A stretch of 64,000 nt of DNA from Prostheceraeus crozeri (GCA_907163375.1 CAJQUW010006804.1:1-64000); one strand, 5' to 3'. Numbered from the stretch's first letter, positions 1-12,147 are shown. Notes: generated by a model not told the origin, from the sequence alone. Numbers and translations: made by a program.

Positions 1-3000
1 CCGCGAGTCAATCGGACCAGCCGTTCAAAAGTTAGAGCTGTTACAAGATTTTAGGTCGGAGCTCACCTGAAAAAATCCTAAGTGTCAGAGTGGCTTTGTA
101 TGGGTAAAATTTTGAAAATTTTCCAAAGTGTGTCATTTCGACCTTGGACCTTCACCAAAACATTTTTCATCAAATTTCACTGACCTCGCCCCCCCCCTCG
201 GGAGAGCTAGCTTCGATCTTGGCTTCTAGTGGACGGATTTTGTCGTGCAATAGCTCGTTTGAAAGCTAAGAGTGAGACAAATTCAGTGAAAGAAACGCCT
301 TGTTCATATCTGTCTTCGTTTAGATGTGAGACGCCATTTAAGATTTTAGGTCGGAGCTCACCTGAAAAATCCTAAGTGTCAGAGTGGCTTTGTATGGGCA
401 AAATTTTGAAAATTTTCCAAAGTGTCGCATTTCGACCTGGGACCTTTACCAAAACATTTTTCATCAAATTTCGCTGACGTCCCCCCCCCCCCGACAGCGA
501 TCTTCTAACTTTGGTTCTAGTGGACGGATTTTGTCTTACAGCTACTCGTTTGAAAGAGGAAAAAAAACTGCTCGACGACATTTTTTGCCGCGAGTCAATC
601 GGACCAGCCGTTCAAAAGTTAGAGCTGTTACAAGATTTTAGGTCGGAGCTCACCTGAAAAAATCCTAAGTGTCAGAGTGGCTTTGTATGGGTAAAATTTT
701 GAAAATTTTCCAAAGTGTGTCATTTCGACCTGGGACCTTCACCAAAACATTTTTCATCAAATTTCACTGACCTCGCCCCCCCCCTCGGGAGAGCTAGCTT
801 CGATCTTGGCTTCTAGTGGACGGATTTTGTCGTGCAATAGCTCGTTTGAAAGCTAAGAGTGAGACAAATTCAGTGAAAGAAACGCCTTGTTCATATCTGT
901 CTTCGTTTAGATGTGAGACGCCATTTAAGATTTTAGGTCGGAGCTCACCTGAAAAATCCTAAGTGTCAGAGTGGCTTTGTATGGGCAAAATTTTGAAAAT
1001 TTTCCAAAGTGTCGCATTTCGACCTGGGACCTTTACCAAAACATTTTTCATCAAATTTCGCTGACGTCCCCCCCCCCCCGACAGCGATCTTCTAACTTTG
1101 GTTCTAGTGGACGGATTTTGTCTTACAGCTACTCGTTTGAAAGAGGAAAAAAAACTGCTCGACGACATTTTTTGCCGCGAGTCAATCGGACCAGCCGTTC
1201 AAAAGTTAGAGCTGTTACAAGATTTTAGGTCGGAGCTCACCTGAAAAAATCCTAAGTGTCAGAGTGGCTTTGTATGGGTAAAATTTTGAAAATTTTCCAA
1301 AGTGTGTCATTTCGACCTGGGACCTTCACCAAAACATTTTTCATCAAATTTCACTGACCTCGCCCCCCCCCTCGGGAGAGCTAGCTTCGATCTTGGCTTC
1401 TAGTGGACGGATTTTGTCGTGCAATAGCTCGTTTGAAAGCTAAGAGTGAGACAAATTCAGTGAAAGAAACGCCTTGTTCATATCTGTCTTCGTTTAGATG
1501 TGAGACGCCATTTAAGATTTTAGGTCGGAGCTCACCTGAAAAATCCTAAGTGTCAGAGTGGCTTTGTATGGGCAAAATTTTGAAAATTTTCCAAAGTGTC
1601 GCATTTCGACCTGGGACCTTTACCAAAACATTTTTCATCAAATTTCGCTGACGTCCCCCCCCCCCCCGACAGCGATCTTCTAACTTTGGTTCTAGTGGAC
1701 GGATTTTGTCTTACAGCTACTCGTTTGAAAGAGGAAAAAAAAACTGCTCGACGACATTTTTTGCCGCGAGTCAATCGGACCAGCCGTTCAAAAGTTAGAG
1801 CTGTTACAAGATTTTAGGTCGGAGCTCACCTGAAAAAATCCTAAGTGTCAGAGTGGCTTTGTATGGGTAAAATTTTGAAAATTTTCCAAAGTGTGTCATT
1901 TCGACCTGGGACCTTCACCAAAACATTTTTCATCAAATTTCACTGACCTCGCCCCCCCCCTCGGGAGAGCTAGCTTCGATCTTGGCTTCTAGTGGACGGA
2001 TTTTGTCGTGCAATAGCTCGTTTGAAAGCTAAGAGTGAGACAAATTCAGTGAAAGAAACGCCTTGTTCATATCTGTCTTCGTTTAGATGTGAGACGCCAT
2101 TTAAGATTTTAGGTCGGAGCTCACCTGAAAAATCCTAAGTGTCAGAGTGGCTTTGTATGGGCAAAATTTTGAAAATTTTCCAAAGTGTCGCATTTCGACC
2201 TGGGACCTTTACCAAAACATTTTTCATCAAATTTCGCTGACGTCCCCCCCCCCCCGACAGCGATCTTCTAACTTTGGTTCTAGTGGACGGATTTTGTCTT
2301 ACAGCTACTCGTTTGAAAGAGGAGAAAAAACTGCTCGACGACATTTTTTGCCGCGAGTCAATCGGACCAGCCGTTCAAAAGTTAGAGCTGTTACAAGATT
2401 TTAGGTCGGAGCTCACCTGAAAAAATCCTAAGTGTCAGAGTGGCTTTGTATGGGTAAAATTTTGAAAATTTTCCAAAGTGTGTCATTTCGACCTGGGACC
2501 TTCACCAAAACATTTTTCATCAAATTTCACTGACCTCGCCCCCCCCCTCGGGAGAGCTAGCTTCGATCTTGGCTTCTAGTGGACGGATTTTGTCGTGCAA
2601 TAGCTCGTTTGAAAGCTAAGAGTGAGACAAATTCAGTGAAAGAAACGCCTTGTTCATATCTGTCTTCGTTTAGATGTGAGACGCCATTTAAGATTTTAGG
2701 TCGGAGCTCACCTGAAAAATCCTAAGTGTCAGAGTGGCTTTGTATGGGCAAAATTTTGAAAATTTTCCAAAGTGTCGCATTTCGACCTGGGACCTTTACC
2801 AAAACATTTTTCATCAAATTTCGCTGACGTCCCCCCCCCCCGACAGCGATCTTCTAACTTTGGTTCTAGTGGACGGATTTTGTCTTACAGCTACTCGTTT
2901 GAAAGAGGAGAAAAAACTGCTCGACGACATTTTTTGCCGCGAGTCAATCGGACCAGCCGTTCAAAAGTTAGAGCTGTTACAAGATTTTAGGTCGGAGCTC

Positions 3001-6000
3001 ACCTGAAAAAATCCTAAGTGTCAGAGTGGCTTTGTATGGGTAAAATTTTGAAAATTTTCCAAAGTGTGTCATTTCGACCTTGGACCTTCACCAAAACATT
3101 TTTCATCAAATTTCACTGACCTCGCCCCCCCCCCTCGGGAGAGCTAGCTTCGATCTTGGCTTCTAGTGGACGGATTTTGTCGTGCAATAGCTCGTTTGAA
3201 AGCTAAGAGTGAGACAAATTCAGTGAAAGAAACGCCTTGTTCATATCTGTCTTCGTTTAGATGTGAGACGCCATTTAAGATTTTAGGTCGGAGCTCACCT
3301 GAAAAATCCTAAGTGTCAGAGTGGCTTTGTATGGGCAAAATTTTGAAAATTTTCCAAAGTGTCGCATTTCGACCTGGGACCTTTACCAAAACATTTTTCA
3401 TCAAATTTCGCTGACGTCCCCCCCCCCCCCGACAGCGATCTTCTAACTTTGGTTCTAGTGGACGGATTTTGTCTTACAGCTACTCGTTTGAAAGAGGAAA
3501 AAAAACTGCTCGACGACATTTTTTGCCGCGAGTCAATCGGACCAGCCGTTCAAAAGTTAGAGCTGTTACAAGATTTTAGGTCGGAGCTCACCTGAAAAAA
3601 TCCTAAGTGTCAGAGTGGCTTTGTATGGGTAAAATTTTGAAAATTTTCCAAAGTGTGTCATTTCGACCTGGGACCTTCACCAAAACATTTTTCATCAAAT
3701 TTCACTGACCTCGCCCCCCCCCTCGGGAGAGCTAGCTTCGATCTTGGCTTCTAGTGGACGGATTTTGTCGTGCAATAGCTCGTTTGAAAGCTAAGAGTGA
3801 GACAAATTCAGTGAAAGAAACGCCTTGTTCATATCTGTCTTCGTTTAGATGTGAGACGCCATTTAAGATTTTAGGTCGGAGCTCACCTGAAAAATCCTAA
3901 GTGTCAGAGTGGCTTTGTATGGGCAAAATTTTGAAAATTTTCCAAAGTGTCGCATTTCGACCTGGGACCTTTACCAAAACATTTTTCATCAAATTTCGCT
4001 GACGTCCCCCCCCCCCCGACAGCGATCTTCTAACTTTGGTTCTAGTGGACGGATTTTGTCTTACAGCTACTCGTTTGAAAGAGGAAAAAAAACTGCTCGA
4101 CGACATTTTTTGCCGCGAGTCAATCGGACCAGCCGTTCAAAAGTTAGAGCTGTTACAAGATTTTAGGTCGGAGCTCACCTGAAAAAATCCTAAGTGTCAG
4201 AGTGGCTTTGTATGGGTAAAATTTTGAAAATTTTCCAAAGTGTGTCATTTCGACCTGGGACCTTCACCAAAACATTTTTCATCAAATTTCACTGACCTCG
4301 CCCCCCCCCTCGGGAGAGCTAGCTTCGATCTTGGCTTCTAGTGGACGGATTTTGTCGTGCAATAGCTCGTTTGAAAGCTAAGAGTGAGACAAATTCAGTG
4401 AAAGAAACGCCTTGTTCATATCTGTCTTCGTTTAGATGTGAGACGCCATTTAAGATTTTAGGTCGGAGCTCACCTGAAAAATCCTAAGTGTCAGAGTGGC
4501 TTTGTATGGGCAAAATTTTGAAAATTTTCCAAAGTGTCGCATTTCGACCTGGGACCTTTACCAAAACATTTTTCATCAAATTTCGCTGACGTCCCCCCCC
4601 CCCGACAGCGATCTTCTAACTTTGGTTCTAGTGGACGGATTTTGTCTTACAGCTACTCGTTTGAAAGAGGAAAAAAAAACTGCTCGACGACATTTTTTGC
4701 CGCGAGTCAATCGGACCAGCCGTTCAAAAGTTAGAGCTGTTACAAGATTTTAGGTCGGAGCTCACCTGAAAAAATCCTAAGTGTCAGAGTGGCTTTGTAT
4801 GGGTAAAATTTTGAAAATTTTCCAAAGTGTGTCATTTCGACCTGGGACCTTCACCAAAACATTTTTCATCAAATTTCACTGACCTCGCCCCCCCCTCGGG
4901 AGAGCTAGCTTCGATCTTGGCTTCTAGTGGACGGATTTTGTCGTGCAATAGCTCGTTTGAAAGCTAAGAGTGAGACAAATTCAGTGAAAGAAACGCCTTG
5001 TTCATATCTGTCTTCGTTTAGATGTGAGACGCCATTTAAGATTTTAGGTCGGAGCTCACCTGAAAAATCCTAAGTGTCAGAGTGGCTTTGTATGGGCAAA
5101 ATTTTGAAAATTTTCCAAAGTGTCGCATTTCGACCTGGGACCTTTACCAAAACATTTTTCATCAAATTTCGCTGACGTCCCCCCCCCCCCGACAGCGATC
5201 TTCTAACTTTGGTTCTAGTGGACGGATTTTGTCTTACAGCTACTCGTTTGAAAGAGGAAAAAAAAACTGCTCGACGACATTTTTTGCCGCGAGTCAATCG
5301 GACCAGCCGTTCAAAAGTTAGAGCTGTTACAAGATTTTAGGTCGGAGCTCACCTGAAAAAATCCTAAGTGTCAGAGTGGCTTTGTATGGGTAAAATTTTG
5401 AAAATTTTCCAAAGTGTGTCATTTCGACCTGGGACCTTCACCAAAACATTTTTCATCAAATTTCACTGACCTCGCCCCCCCCCTCGGGAGAGCTAGCTTC
5501 GATCTTGGCTTCTAGTGGACGGATTTTGTCGTGCAATAGCTCGTTTGAAAGCTAAGAGTGAGACAAATTCAGTGAAAGAAACGCCTTGTTCATATCTGTC
5601 TTCGTTTAGATGTGAGACGCCATTTAAGATTTTAGGTCGGAGCTCACCTGAAAAATCCTAAGTGTCAGAGTGGCTTTGTATGGGCAAAATTTTGAAAATT
5701 TTCCAAAGTGTCGCATTTCGACCTGGGACCTTTACCAAAACATTTTTCATCAAATTTCGCTGACGTCCCCCCCCCCCCGACAGCGATCTTCTAACTTTGG
5801 TTCTAGTGGACGGATTTTGTCTTACAGCTACTCGTTTGAAAGAGGAAAAAAAACTGCTCGACGACATTTTTTGCCGCGAGTCAATCGGACCAGCCGTTCA
5901 AAAGTTAGAGCTGTTACAAGATTTTAGGTCGGAGCTCACCTGAAAAAATCCTAAGTGTCAGAGTGGCTTTGTATGGGTAAAATTTTGAAAATTTTCCAAA

Positions 6001-9000
6001 GTGTGTCATTTCGACCTGGGACCTTCACCAAAACATTTTTCATCAAATTTCACTGACCTCGCCCCCCCCCTCGGGAGAGCTAGCTTCGATCTTGGCTTCT
6101 AGTGGACGGATTTTGTCGTGCAATAGCTCGTTTGAAAGCTAAGAGTGAGACAAATTCAGTGAAAGAAACGCCTTGTTCATATCTGTCTTCGTTTAGATGT
6201 GAGACGCCATTTAAGATTTTAGGTCGGAGCTCACCTGAAAAATCCTAAGTGTCAGAGTGGCTTTGTATGGGCAAAATTTTGAAAATTTTCCAAAGTGTCG
6301 CATTTCGACCTGGGACCTTTACCAAAACATTTTTCATCAAATTTCGCTGACGTCCCCCCCCCCCCGACAGCGATCTTCTAACTTTGGTTCTAGTGGACGG
6401 ATTTTGTCTTACAGCTACTCGTTTGAAAGAGGAAAAAAAAACTGCTCGACGACATTTTTTGCCGCGAGTCAATCGGACCAGCCGTTCAAAAGTTAGAGCT
6501 GTTACAAGATTTTAGGTCGGAGCTCACCTGAAAAAATCCTAAGTGTCAGAGTGGCTTTGTATGGGTAAAATTTTGAAAATTTTCCAAAGTGTGTCATTTC
6601 GACCTGGGACCTTCACCAAAACATTTTTCATCAAATTTCACTGACCTCGCCCCCCCCCTCGGGAGAGCTAGCTTCGATCTTGGCTTCTAGTGGACGGATT
6701 TTGTCGTGCAATAGCTCGTTTGAAAGCTAAGAGTGAGACAAATTCAGTGAAAGAAACGCCTTGTTCATATCTGTCTTCGTTTAGATGTGAGACGCCATTT
6801 AAGATTTTAGGTCGGAGCTCACCTGAAAAATCCTAAGTGTCAGAGTGGCTTTGTATGGGCAAAATTTTGAAAATTTTCCAAAGTGTCGCATTTCGACCTG
6901 GGACCTTTACCAAAACATTTTTCATCAAATTTCGCTGACGTCCCCCCCCCCCGACAGCGATCTTCTAACTTTGGTTCTAGTGGACGGATTTTGTCTTACA
7001 GCTACTCGTTTGAAAGAGGAAAAAAAAACTGCTCGACGACATTTTTTGCCGCGAGTCAATCGGACCAGCCGTTCAAAAGTTAGAGCTGTTACAAGATTTT
7101 AGGTCGGAGCTCACCTGAAAAAATCCTAAGTGTCAGAGTGGCTTTGTATGGGTAAAATTTTGAAAATTTTCCAAAGTGTGTCATTTCGACCTGGGACCTT
7201 CACCAAAACATTTTTCATCAAATTTCACTGACCTCGCCCCCCCCCTCGGGAGAGCTAGCTTCGATCTTGGCTTCTAGTGGACGGATTTTGTCGTGCAATA
7301 GCTCGTTTGAAAGCTAAGAGTGAGACAAATTCAGTGAAAGAAACGCCTTGTTCATATCTGTCTTCGTTTAGATGTGAGACGCCATTTAAGATTTTAGGTC
7401 GGAGCTCACCTGAAAAATCCTAAGTGTCAGAGTGGCTTTGTATGGGCAAAATTTTGAAAATTTTCCAAAGTGTCGCATTTCGACCTGGGACCTTTACCAA
7501 AACATTTTTCATCAAATTTCGCTGACGTCCCCCCCCCCCGACAGCGATCTTCTAACTTTGGTTCTAGTGGACGGATTTTGTCTTACAGCTACTCGTTTGA
7601 AAGAGGAGAAAAAACTGCTCGACGACATTTTTTGCCGCGAGTCAATCGGACCAGCCGTTCAAAAGTTAGAGCTGTTACAAGATTTTAGGTCGGAGCTCAC
7701 CTGAAAAAATCCTAAGTGTCAGAGTGGCTTTGTATGGGTAAAATTTTGAAAATTTTCCAAAGTGTGTCATTTCGACCTGGGACCTTCACCAAAACATTTT
7801 TCATCAAATTTCACTGACCTCGCCCCCCCCCTCGGGAGAGCTAGCTTCGATCTTGGCTTCTAGTGGACGGATTTTGTCGTGCAATAGCTCGTTTGAAAGC
7901 TAAGAGTGAGACAAATTCAGTGAAAGAAACGCCTTGTTCATATCTGTCTTCGTTTAGATGTGAGACGCCATTTAAGATTTTAGGTCGGAGCTCACCTGAA
8001 AAATCCTAAGTGTCAGAGTGGCTTTGTATGGGCAAAATTTTGAAAATTTTCCAAAGTGTCGCATTTCGACCTGGGACCTTTACCAAAACATTTTTCATCA
8101 AATTTCGCTGACGTCCCCCCCCCCCCGACAGCGATCTTCTAACTTTGGTTCTAGTGGACGGATTTTGTCTTACAGCTACTCGTTTGAAAGAGGAGAAAAA
8201 ACTGCTCGACGACATTTTTTGCCGCGAGTCAATCGGACCAGCCGTTCAAAAGTTAGAGCTGTTACAAGATTTTAGGTCGGAGCTCACCTGAAAAAATCCT
8301 AAGTGTCAGAGTGGCTTTGTATGGGTAAAATTTTGAAAATTTTCCAAAGTGTGTCATTTCGACCTGGGACCTTCACCAAAACATTTTTCATCAAATTTCA
8401 CTGACCTCGCCCCCCCCTCGGGAGAGCTAGCTTCGATCTTGGCTTCTAGTGGACGGATTTTGTCGTGCAATAGCTCGTTTGAAAGCTAAGAGTGAGACAA
8501 ATTCAGTGAAAGAAACGCCTTGTTCATATCTGTCTTCGTTTAGATGTGAGACGCCATTTAAGATTTTAGGTCGGAGCTCACCTGAAAAATCCTAAGTGTC
8601 AGAGTGGCTTTGTATGGGCAAAATTTTGAAAATTTTCCAAAGTGTCGCATTTCGACCTGGGACCTTTACCAAAACATTTTTCATCAAATTTCGCTGACGT
8701 CCCCCCCCCCGACAGCGATCTTCTAACTTTGGTTCTAGTGGACGGATTTTGTCTTACAGCTACTCGTTTGAAAGAGGAGAAAAAACTGCTCGACGACATT
8801 TTTTGCCGCGAGTCAATCGGACCAGCCGTTCAAAAGTTAGAGCTGTTACAAGATTTTAGGTCGGAGCTCACCTGAAAAAATCCTAAGTGTCAGAGTGGCT
8901 TTGTATGGGTAAAATTTTGAAAATTTTCCAAAGTGTGTCATTTCGACCTGGGACCTTCACCAAAACATTTTTCATCAAATTTCACTGACCTCGCCCCCCC

Positions 9001-9570
9001 CCCTCGGGAGAGCTAGCTTCGATCTTGGCTTCTAGTGGACGGATTTTGTCGTGCAATAGCTCGTTTGAAAGCTAAGAGTGAGACAAATTCAGTGAAAGAA
9101 ACGCCTTGTTCATATCTGTCTTCGTTTAGATGTGAGACGCCATTTAAGATTTTAGGTCGGAGCTCACCTGAAAAATCCTAAGTGTCAGAGTGGCTTTGTA
9201 TGGGCAAAATTTTGAAAATTTTCCAAAGTGTCGCATTTCGACCTGGGACCTTTACCAAAACATTTTTCATCAAATTTCGCTGACGTCCCCCCCCCCCGAC
9301 AGCGATCTTCTAACTTTGGTTCTAGTGGACGGATTTTGTCTTACAGCTACTCGTTTGAAAGAGGAGAAAAAACTGCTCGACGACATTTTTTGCCGCGAGT
9401 CAATCGGACCAGCCGTTCAAAAGTTAGAGCTGTTACAAGATTTTAGGTCGGAGCTCACCTGAAAAAATCCTAAGTGTCAGAGTGGCTTTGTATGGGTAAA
9501 ATTTTGAAAATTTTCCAAAGTGTGTCATTTCGACCTGGGACCTTCACCAAAACATTTTTCATCAAATTTC
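1..9570 (+). repeat. 587-bp dimeric satellite array (about 16 copies)
   Basis: The same sequence recurs every 587-588 bases from the window start to 9570. Each unit consists of two related halves of about 290 bases. Half A contains CGCTGACGT followed by a C-tract and then GACAGCG. Half B contains CTGACCTCG, a C-tract and CTCGGGAGAGC. Both halves share the segment reading CTAGTGGACGGATTTTGTC. Copies differ almost only in C-tract and A-tract length, with a rare A/G change, so the array is recent or strongly homogenised. Half B is clearly related to the internal part of the Polinton terminal repeat near 30000-30100 and 55140-55260. The array continues past the left window edge. All ORFs inside it follow from the repeat and I treat none as a gene. 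Confidence 0.97.
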
Positions 9571-9642
9571 TCCGAACGAGGGGGGGAGGGGGGGAGGTCA
9601 GTGAAATTTGATGAAAAATGTTTTGGTGAAGGTCCCAGGTCG
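9531..9642. repeat. Perfect 40-bp inverted repeat with G-rich loop at the satellite edge
   Basis: Bases 9531-9570 are the exact reverse complement of 9603-9642, with a 32-base loop of G-runs between them. This is where satellite orientation flips and the unique arm of the giant palindrome begins. A diverged version of the same junction lies near 27430-27550 in the other arm. Confidence 0.93.
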
Positions 9643-9883
9643 AAATTCGGAAGTTTTAGATTTTTCAAAATTATCACCACACTGGAGCTCCCACACTTAG
9701 GAATTTTTTTACTTGTGGCATGTTACATGGCCATGTGCTGACCCACCCACTTCCCGTGGTCACATGAGAATGGTTCAGGTGTCATATGATAGAGAATGAT
9801 GAGACGAATCGTTTTCAACAAACCGCATGTCGCTACGATAAATACTTTTGGAGATAAAGCCATTTTAAGTTTTCTTCCGAGCA

Positions 9884-9932
9884 TATATAAACCCCCGGCA
9901 ACGTAAGTCTGATCACTTCATCGAAAGACGAG
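9884..9932 (+). promoter_or_regulatory. TATA promoter and short first exon of the left coiled-coil gene
   Basis: A TATATAAA box lies at 9884-9891. About 40 bases downstream is a strong donor, GAG|GTAAGC, at 9933. The matching acceptor, CTTACAG, ends at 10836, so the inferred intron is about 904 bases and the first exon is short and noncoding. The same arrangement is seen in the right arm (27204-27211) and in the Polinton copy (30993-31000), which supports a real promoter. Confidence 0.75.
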
Positions 9933-10175
9933 GTAAGCGACGGTCGTCGCTCTGAGCTCCCGATATCGGGTGTTTCAAAGGACTCTATCTTTTGAAGTAG
10001 GCAAGCTATCTTCTTACTTCAAAGTTTGTGTGATAGAGTTTGATAGTGTCTTTACTACTGATAATTTTTTTTAAAAGTAGTATGAGTAGTAAAAATGCGG
10101 ATTTTTTTAAAAATTCTTAATTTTCAGTTTTTTCAAAGTTTTAACATATAGACTAAGGTTTTCAAGTATGCTGAG

Positions 10176-10433
10176 TTCAAATCTACTATCAGATTTCAAA
10201 TTTAACTCAGTCTAAGGCAGCTTTGAGGGGTTAGATCCCAGCTACTGATCACTACCTTTGACTCGGCGTTGCTGTTACCACTTCGGGGCAGTGACAATGA
10301 TGTCTTCAGCTGTAAATAGCGGGTATCGGGGAAGATCTCTCACTTCCCTAGTGATCAGTACAAGGCCTTCGGGCTGTCGACGGGATCGAGTGCCACTCAC
10401 TACACTCAAATCTATCATTCCTCACTAAGTGTT
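10176..10433 (+). repeat. 258-bp intronic block, copy 1 of 2 (left arm)
   Basis: This segment is repeated almost exactly at 10521-10778 and occurs once in the right arm (26662-26919, reverse strand). It lies inside the inferred first intron of the coiled-coil gene. It contains several dyads, including TGATCACTA near the start and CTAGTGATCA further on, so it could fold into a large structure. I do not recognise it as a known RNA family. Confidence 0.88.
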
Positions 10434-10520
10434 GATATTATGTTGAATGTTGACTAAGTTGAATTTTGAATGTTGAATAAGTGTTGAATGATGACATTAT
10501 GTTTTAGGCCGTATGCTACA

Positions 10521-10778
10521 TTCAAATCTGCTATCAGATTTGAAATTTAACTCAGTCTAAGGCAGCTTTGAGGGGTTAGATCCCAGCTACTGATCACTAC
10601 CTTTGACTCGGCGTTGCTGTTACCACTTCGGGGCAGTGACAATGATGTCTTCAGCTGTAAATAGCGGGTATCGGGGAAGATCTCTCACTTCCCTAGTGAT
10701 CAGTACAAGGCCTTCGGGCTGTCGACGGGATCGAGTGCCACTCACTACACTCAAATCTATCATTCCTCACTAAGTGTT
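10521..10778 (+). repeat. 258-bp intronic block, copy 2 of 2 (left arm)
   Basis: This is a near-exact direct repeat of 10176-10433, separated by about 87 bases containing GTTGAATG-type short repeats. The right arm has only one copy, so this is a duplication within the left arm made after the arms separated, or a loss from the right arm. Confidence 0.88.
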
Positions 10779-10856
10779 ATGCTTTAGGCTGTATACTACA
10801 TGATTCCAAACTTATACAAATTTCATTATCTTACAGTTAACGATAAAATCGCAGCC

Positions 10857-12083
10857 ATGGTCAATAATGACAAAAATAAGAAATTCCACATTAAAATGTG
10901 TGTATGCGGCCGAATTAACCGCCGAGACGGTCTCAAGGACCACATCAAGAAGGCAGGGGCCGACCACATGGTTATCCTGAGTAGGGTTGCCTGTGTGAAG
11001 TGCAGGGTGCTGTTGGTTGTTGGGCAGGAGGCCGAGTTTTATTTGAGGCATGGTGAGTGCACAGGAGGGTTGGTGACCGATTTGAGATTTGTGGAGTTGA
11101 TGAATGCTGAGAAGGAGCGAATGTTGGGGAAAGAGGCCAAGAATGTTGTTGAGAATGCTAGTAAGAATGTTGTTGAGAATGCTAGTGGGAATGTTGTTGA
11201 GAATGCTAGTGGGAATGCTGTGGAGAATGAGGTAGAGAATGCTGTGGCCGGTTTGAAGGCTGACAAGTGGCGGAAGAGAGTGTTTGAGAGTGATGATGAG
11301 GATGATGTGGATTTGGATAGGGAGCGAGTGAGGAAGCGTGTGAGGAAGTTGAGCTCTTCGTCGTCGGAGGTATCCGATATTGTCATTACCGACCCCCCGC
11401 AGAGCTCATCTTCCCCAATAGTGACGGGTGGTGGGGTACGGAAGCAGTCGGCGCGGTGGGATGAGGACATGGAAAAGAAGCATGTGTCGCAGCAAGCGGC
11501 ACATGCTTTGTTGGTTGATCGGTACGAAAGTTTGAAGAAGGTGAATGAGAGAACGTTGAGTGAGTTGAGTGAGCTGAAAATGAAGGAGGTGAAATGTAAG
11601 GAGGTGGCAGATGAGGATATCCGTTTGAGGCGTGTTGTGAAAGAGTTGAAGGAGAATGTGCGAGTGTTGGAAGACAAGAATGATGAGCGAGAGAAGAGGA
11701 CGAGTGCTGCAGAGAGGAGAATGGGAGAGGCAGAGTCGAAGTATGAGGAGTTGATGAAGGAGATGAGTGTATTGAGAGCGAGGAATGCTGAGTTGGAGAG
11801 GAGTGTGAGTAGGCAGGGTGATGAGAGAGAGTCGTTTGCGAAGTTGGAGCGCATGAGGAATGAGTGGAATCGTGTGAATGAGGACAGAATGTTTGAGTTC
11901 CACATCCCTATTCGGGATAGCCATCTGGACGGTCAAGTCCTCGTCAACCAAAGCCTAGACGAGAGTATAATCTGCTATAATGGTCATCCGACTAAGAAGT
12001 GCTTACATGCCACACTCAGAATGCGCGGCCATTTACAAAAATTTTCAGTCAGGAAGCCCGCGAGACTGCCTAAGGATGACTAA
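10857..12083 (+). CDS. Zinc-finger/coiled-coil protein, left arm
   Basis: The product is 408 residues. I chose ATG 10857, not the upstream ATG at 10800, because a splice acceptor ends at 10836 and the context GCAGCCATGG is good. Residues about 10-65 hold Cys/His pairs (MCVCG, then two His, then CVKC, then HGEC), which look like two small zinc-binding units. Residues about 95-125 are short repeats of the type NVVENAS. A charged Asp/Glu stretch and an Arg/Lys-rich stretch precede a Ser-rich segment. Residues about 205-340 are a long predicted coiled coil rich in Glu, Lys and Leu. The C-terminal 65 residues are conserved (FEFHIPIRD, then CYNGHPTKKCLH). I recognise no family. Homologues lie at 25426-26592 and 31723-32817. 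It is the first gene of the arm module and its mRNA probably ends at the stem-loop at 12201. A structural or DNA-associated role is possible but not shown. Confidence 0.8.
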   Translation: MVNNDKNKKFHIKMCVCGRINRRDGLKDHIKKAGADHMVILSRVACVKCRVLLVVGQEAEFYLRHGECTGGLVTDLRFVELMNAEKERMLGKEAKNVVENASKNVVENASGNVVENASGNAVENEVENAVAGLKADKWRKRVFESDDEDDVDLDRERVRKRVRKLSSSSSEVSDIVITDPPQSSSSPIVTGGGVRKQSARWDEDMEKKHVSQQAAHALLVDRYESLKKVNERTLSELSELKMKEVKCKEVADEDIRLRRVVKELKENVRVLEDKNDEREKRTSAAERRMGEAESKYEELMKEMSVLRARNAELERSVSRQGDERESFAKLERMRNEWNRVNEDRMFEFHIPIRDSHLDGQVLVNQSLDESIICYNGHPTKKCLHATLRMRGHLQKFSVRKPARLPKDD

Positions 12084-12087
12084 CTTG

Positions 12088-12147
12088 GTAAGTGAAAAGC
12101 AAATAAGATAGTATATCCTATTCTAATACATATCATTTTCATTGCAG
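12088..12147 (+). other. 60-nt intron just after the stop codon
   Basis: GTAAGT begins four bases after the TAA at 12081-12083, and TTGCAG ends the intron at 12147. The intron has the same position and length, and looks identical in sequence, in the right arm (25362-25421). An intron of similar size sits after the stop of the Polinton copy (32829-32890). It is inferred from splice motifs only. Confidence 0.75.

Noticed and set aside
372-9462. Dozens of 60-90 codon ORFs on both strands with the same two or three peptides
   Set aside because: They recur with the satellite period, switch frame with C-tract length, and run on both strands. They are products of the repeat, not genes.
11039-11951. 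Long antisense ORFs (288 and 181 codons) opposite the coiled-coil gene
   Set aside because: They are shadows of a Glu/Lys-rich coiled-coil frame; the peptides are Ser/Phe/Leu low-complexity mirrors.
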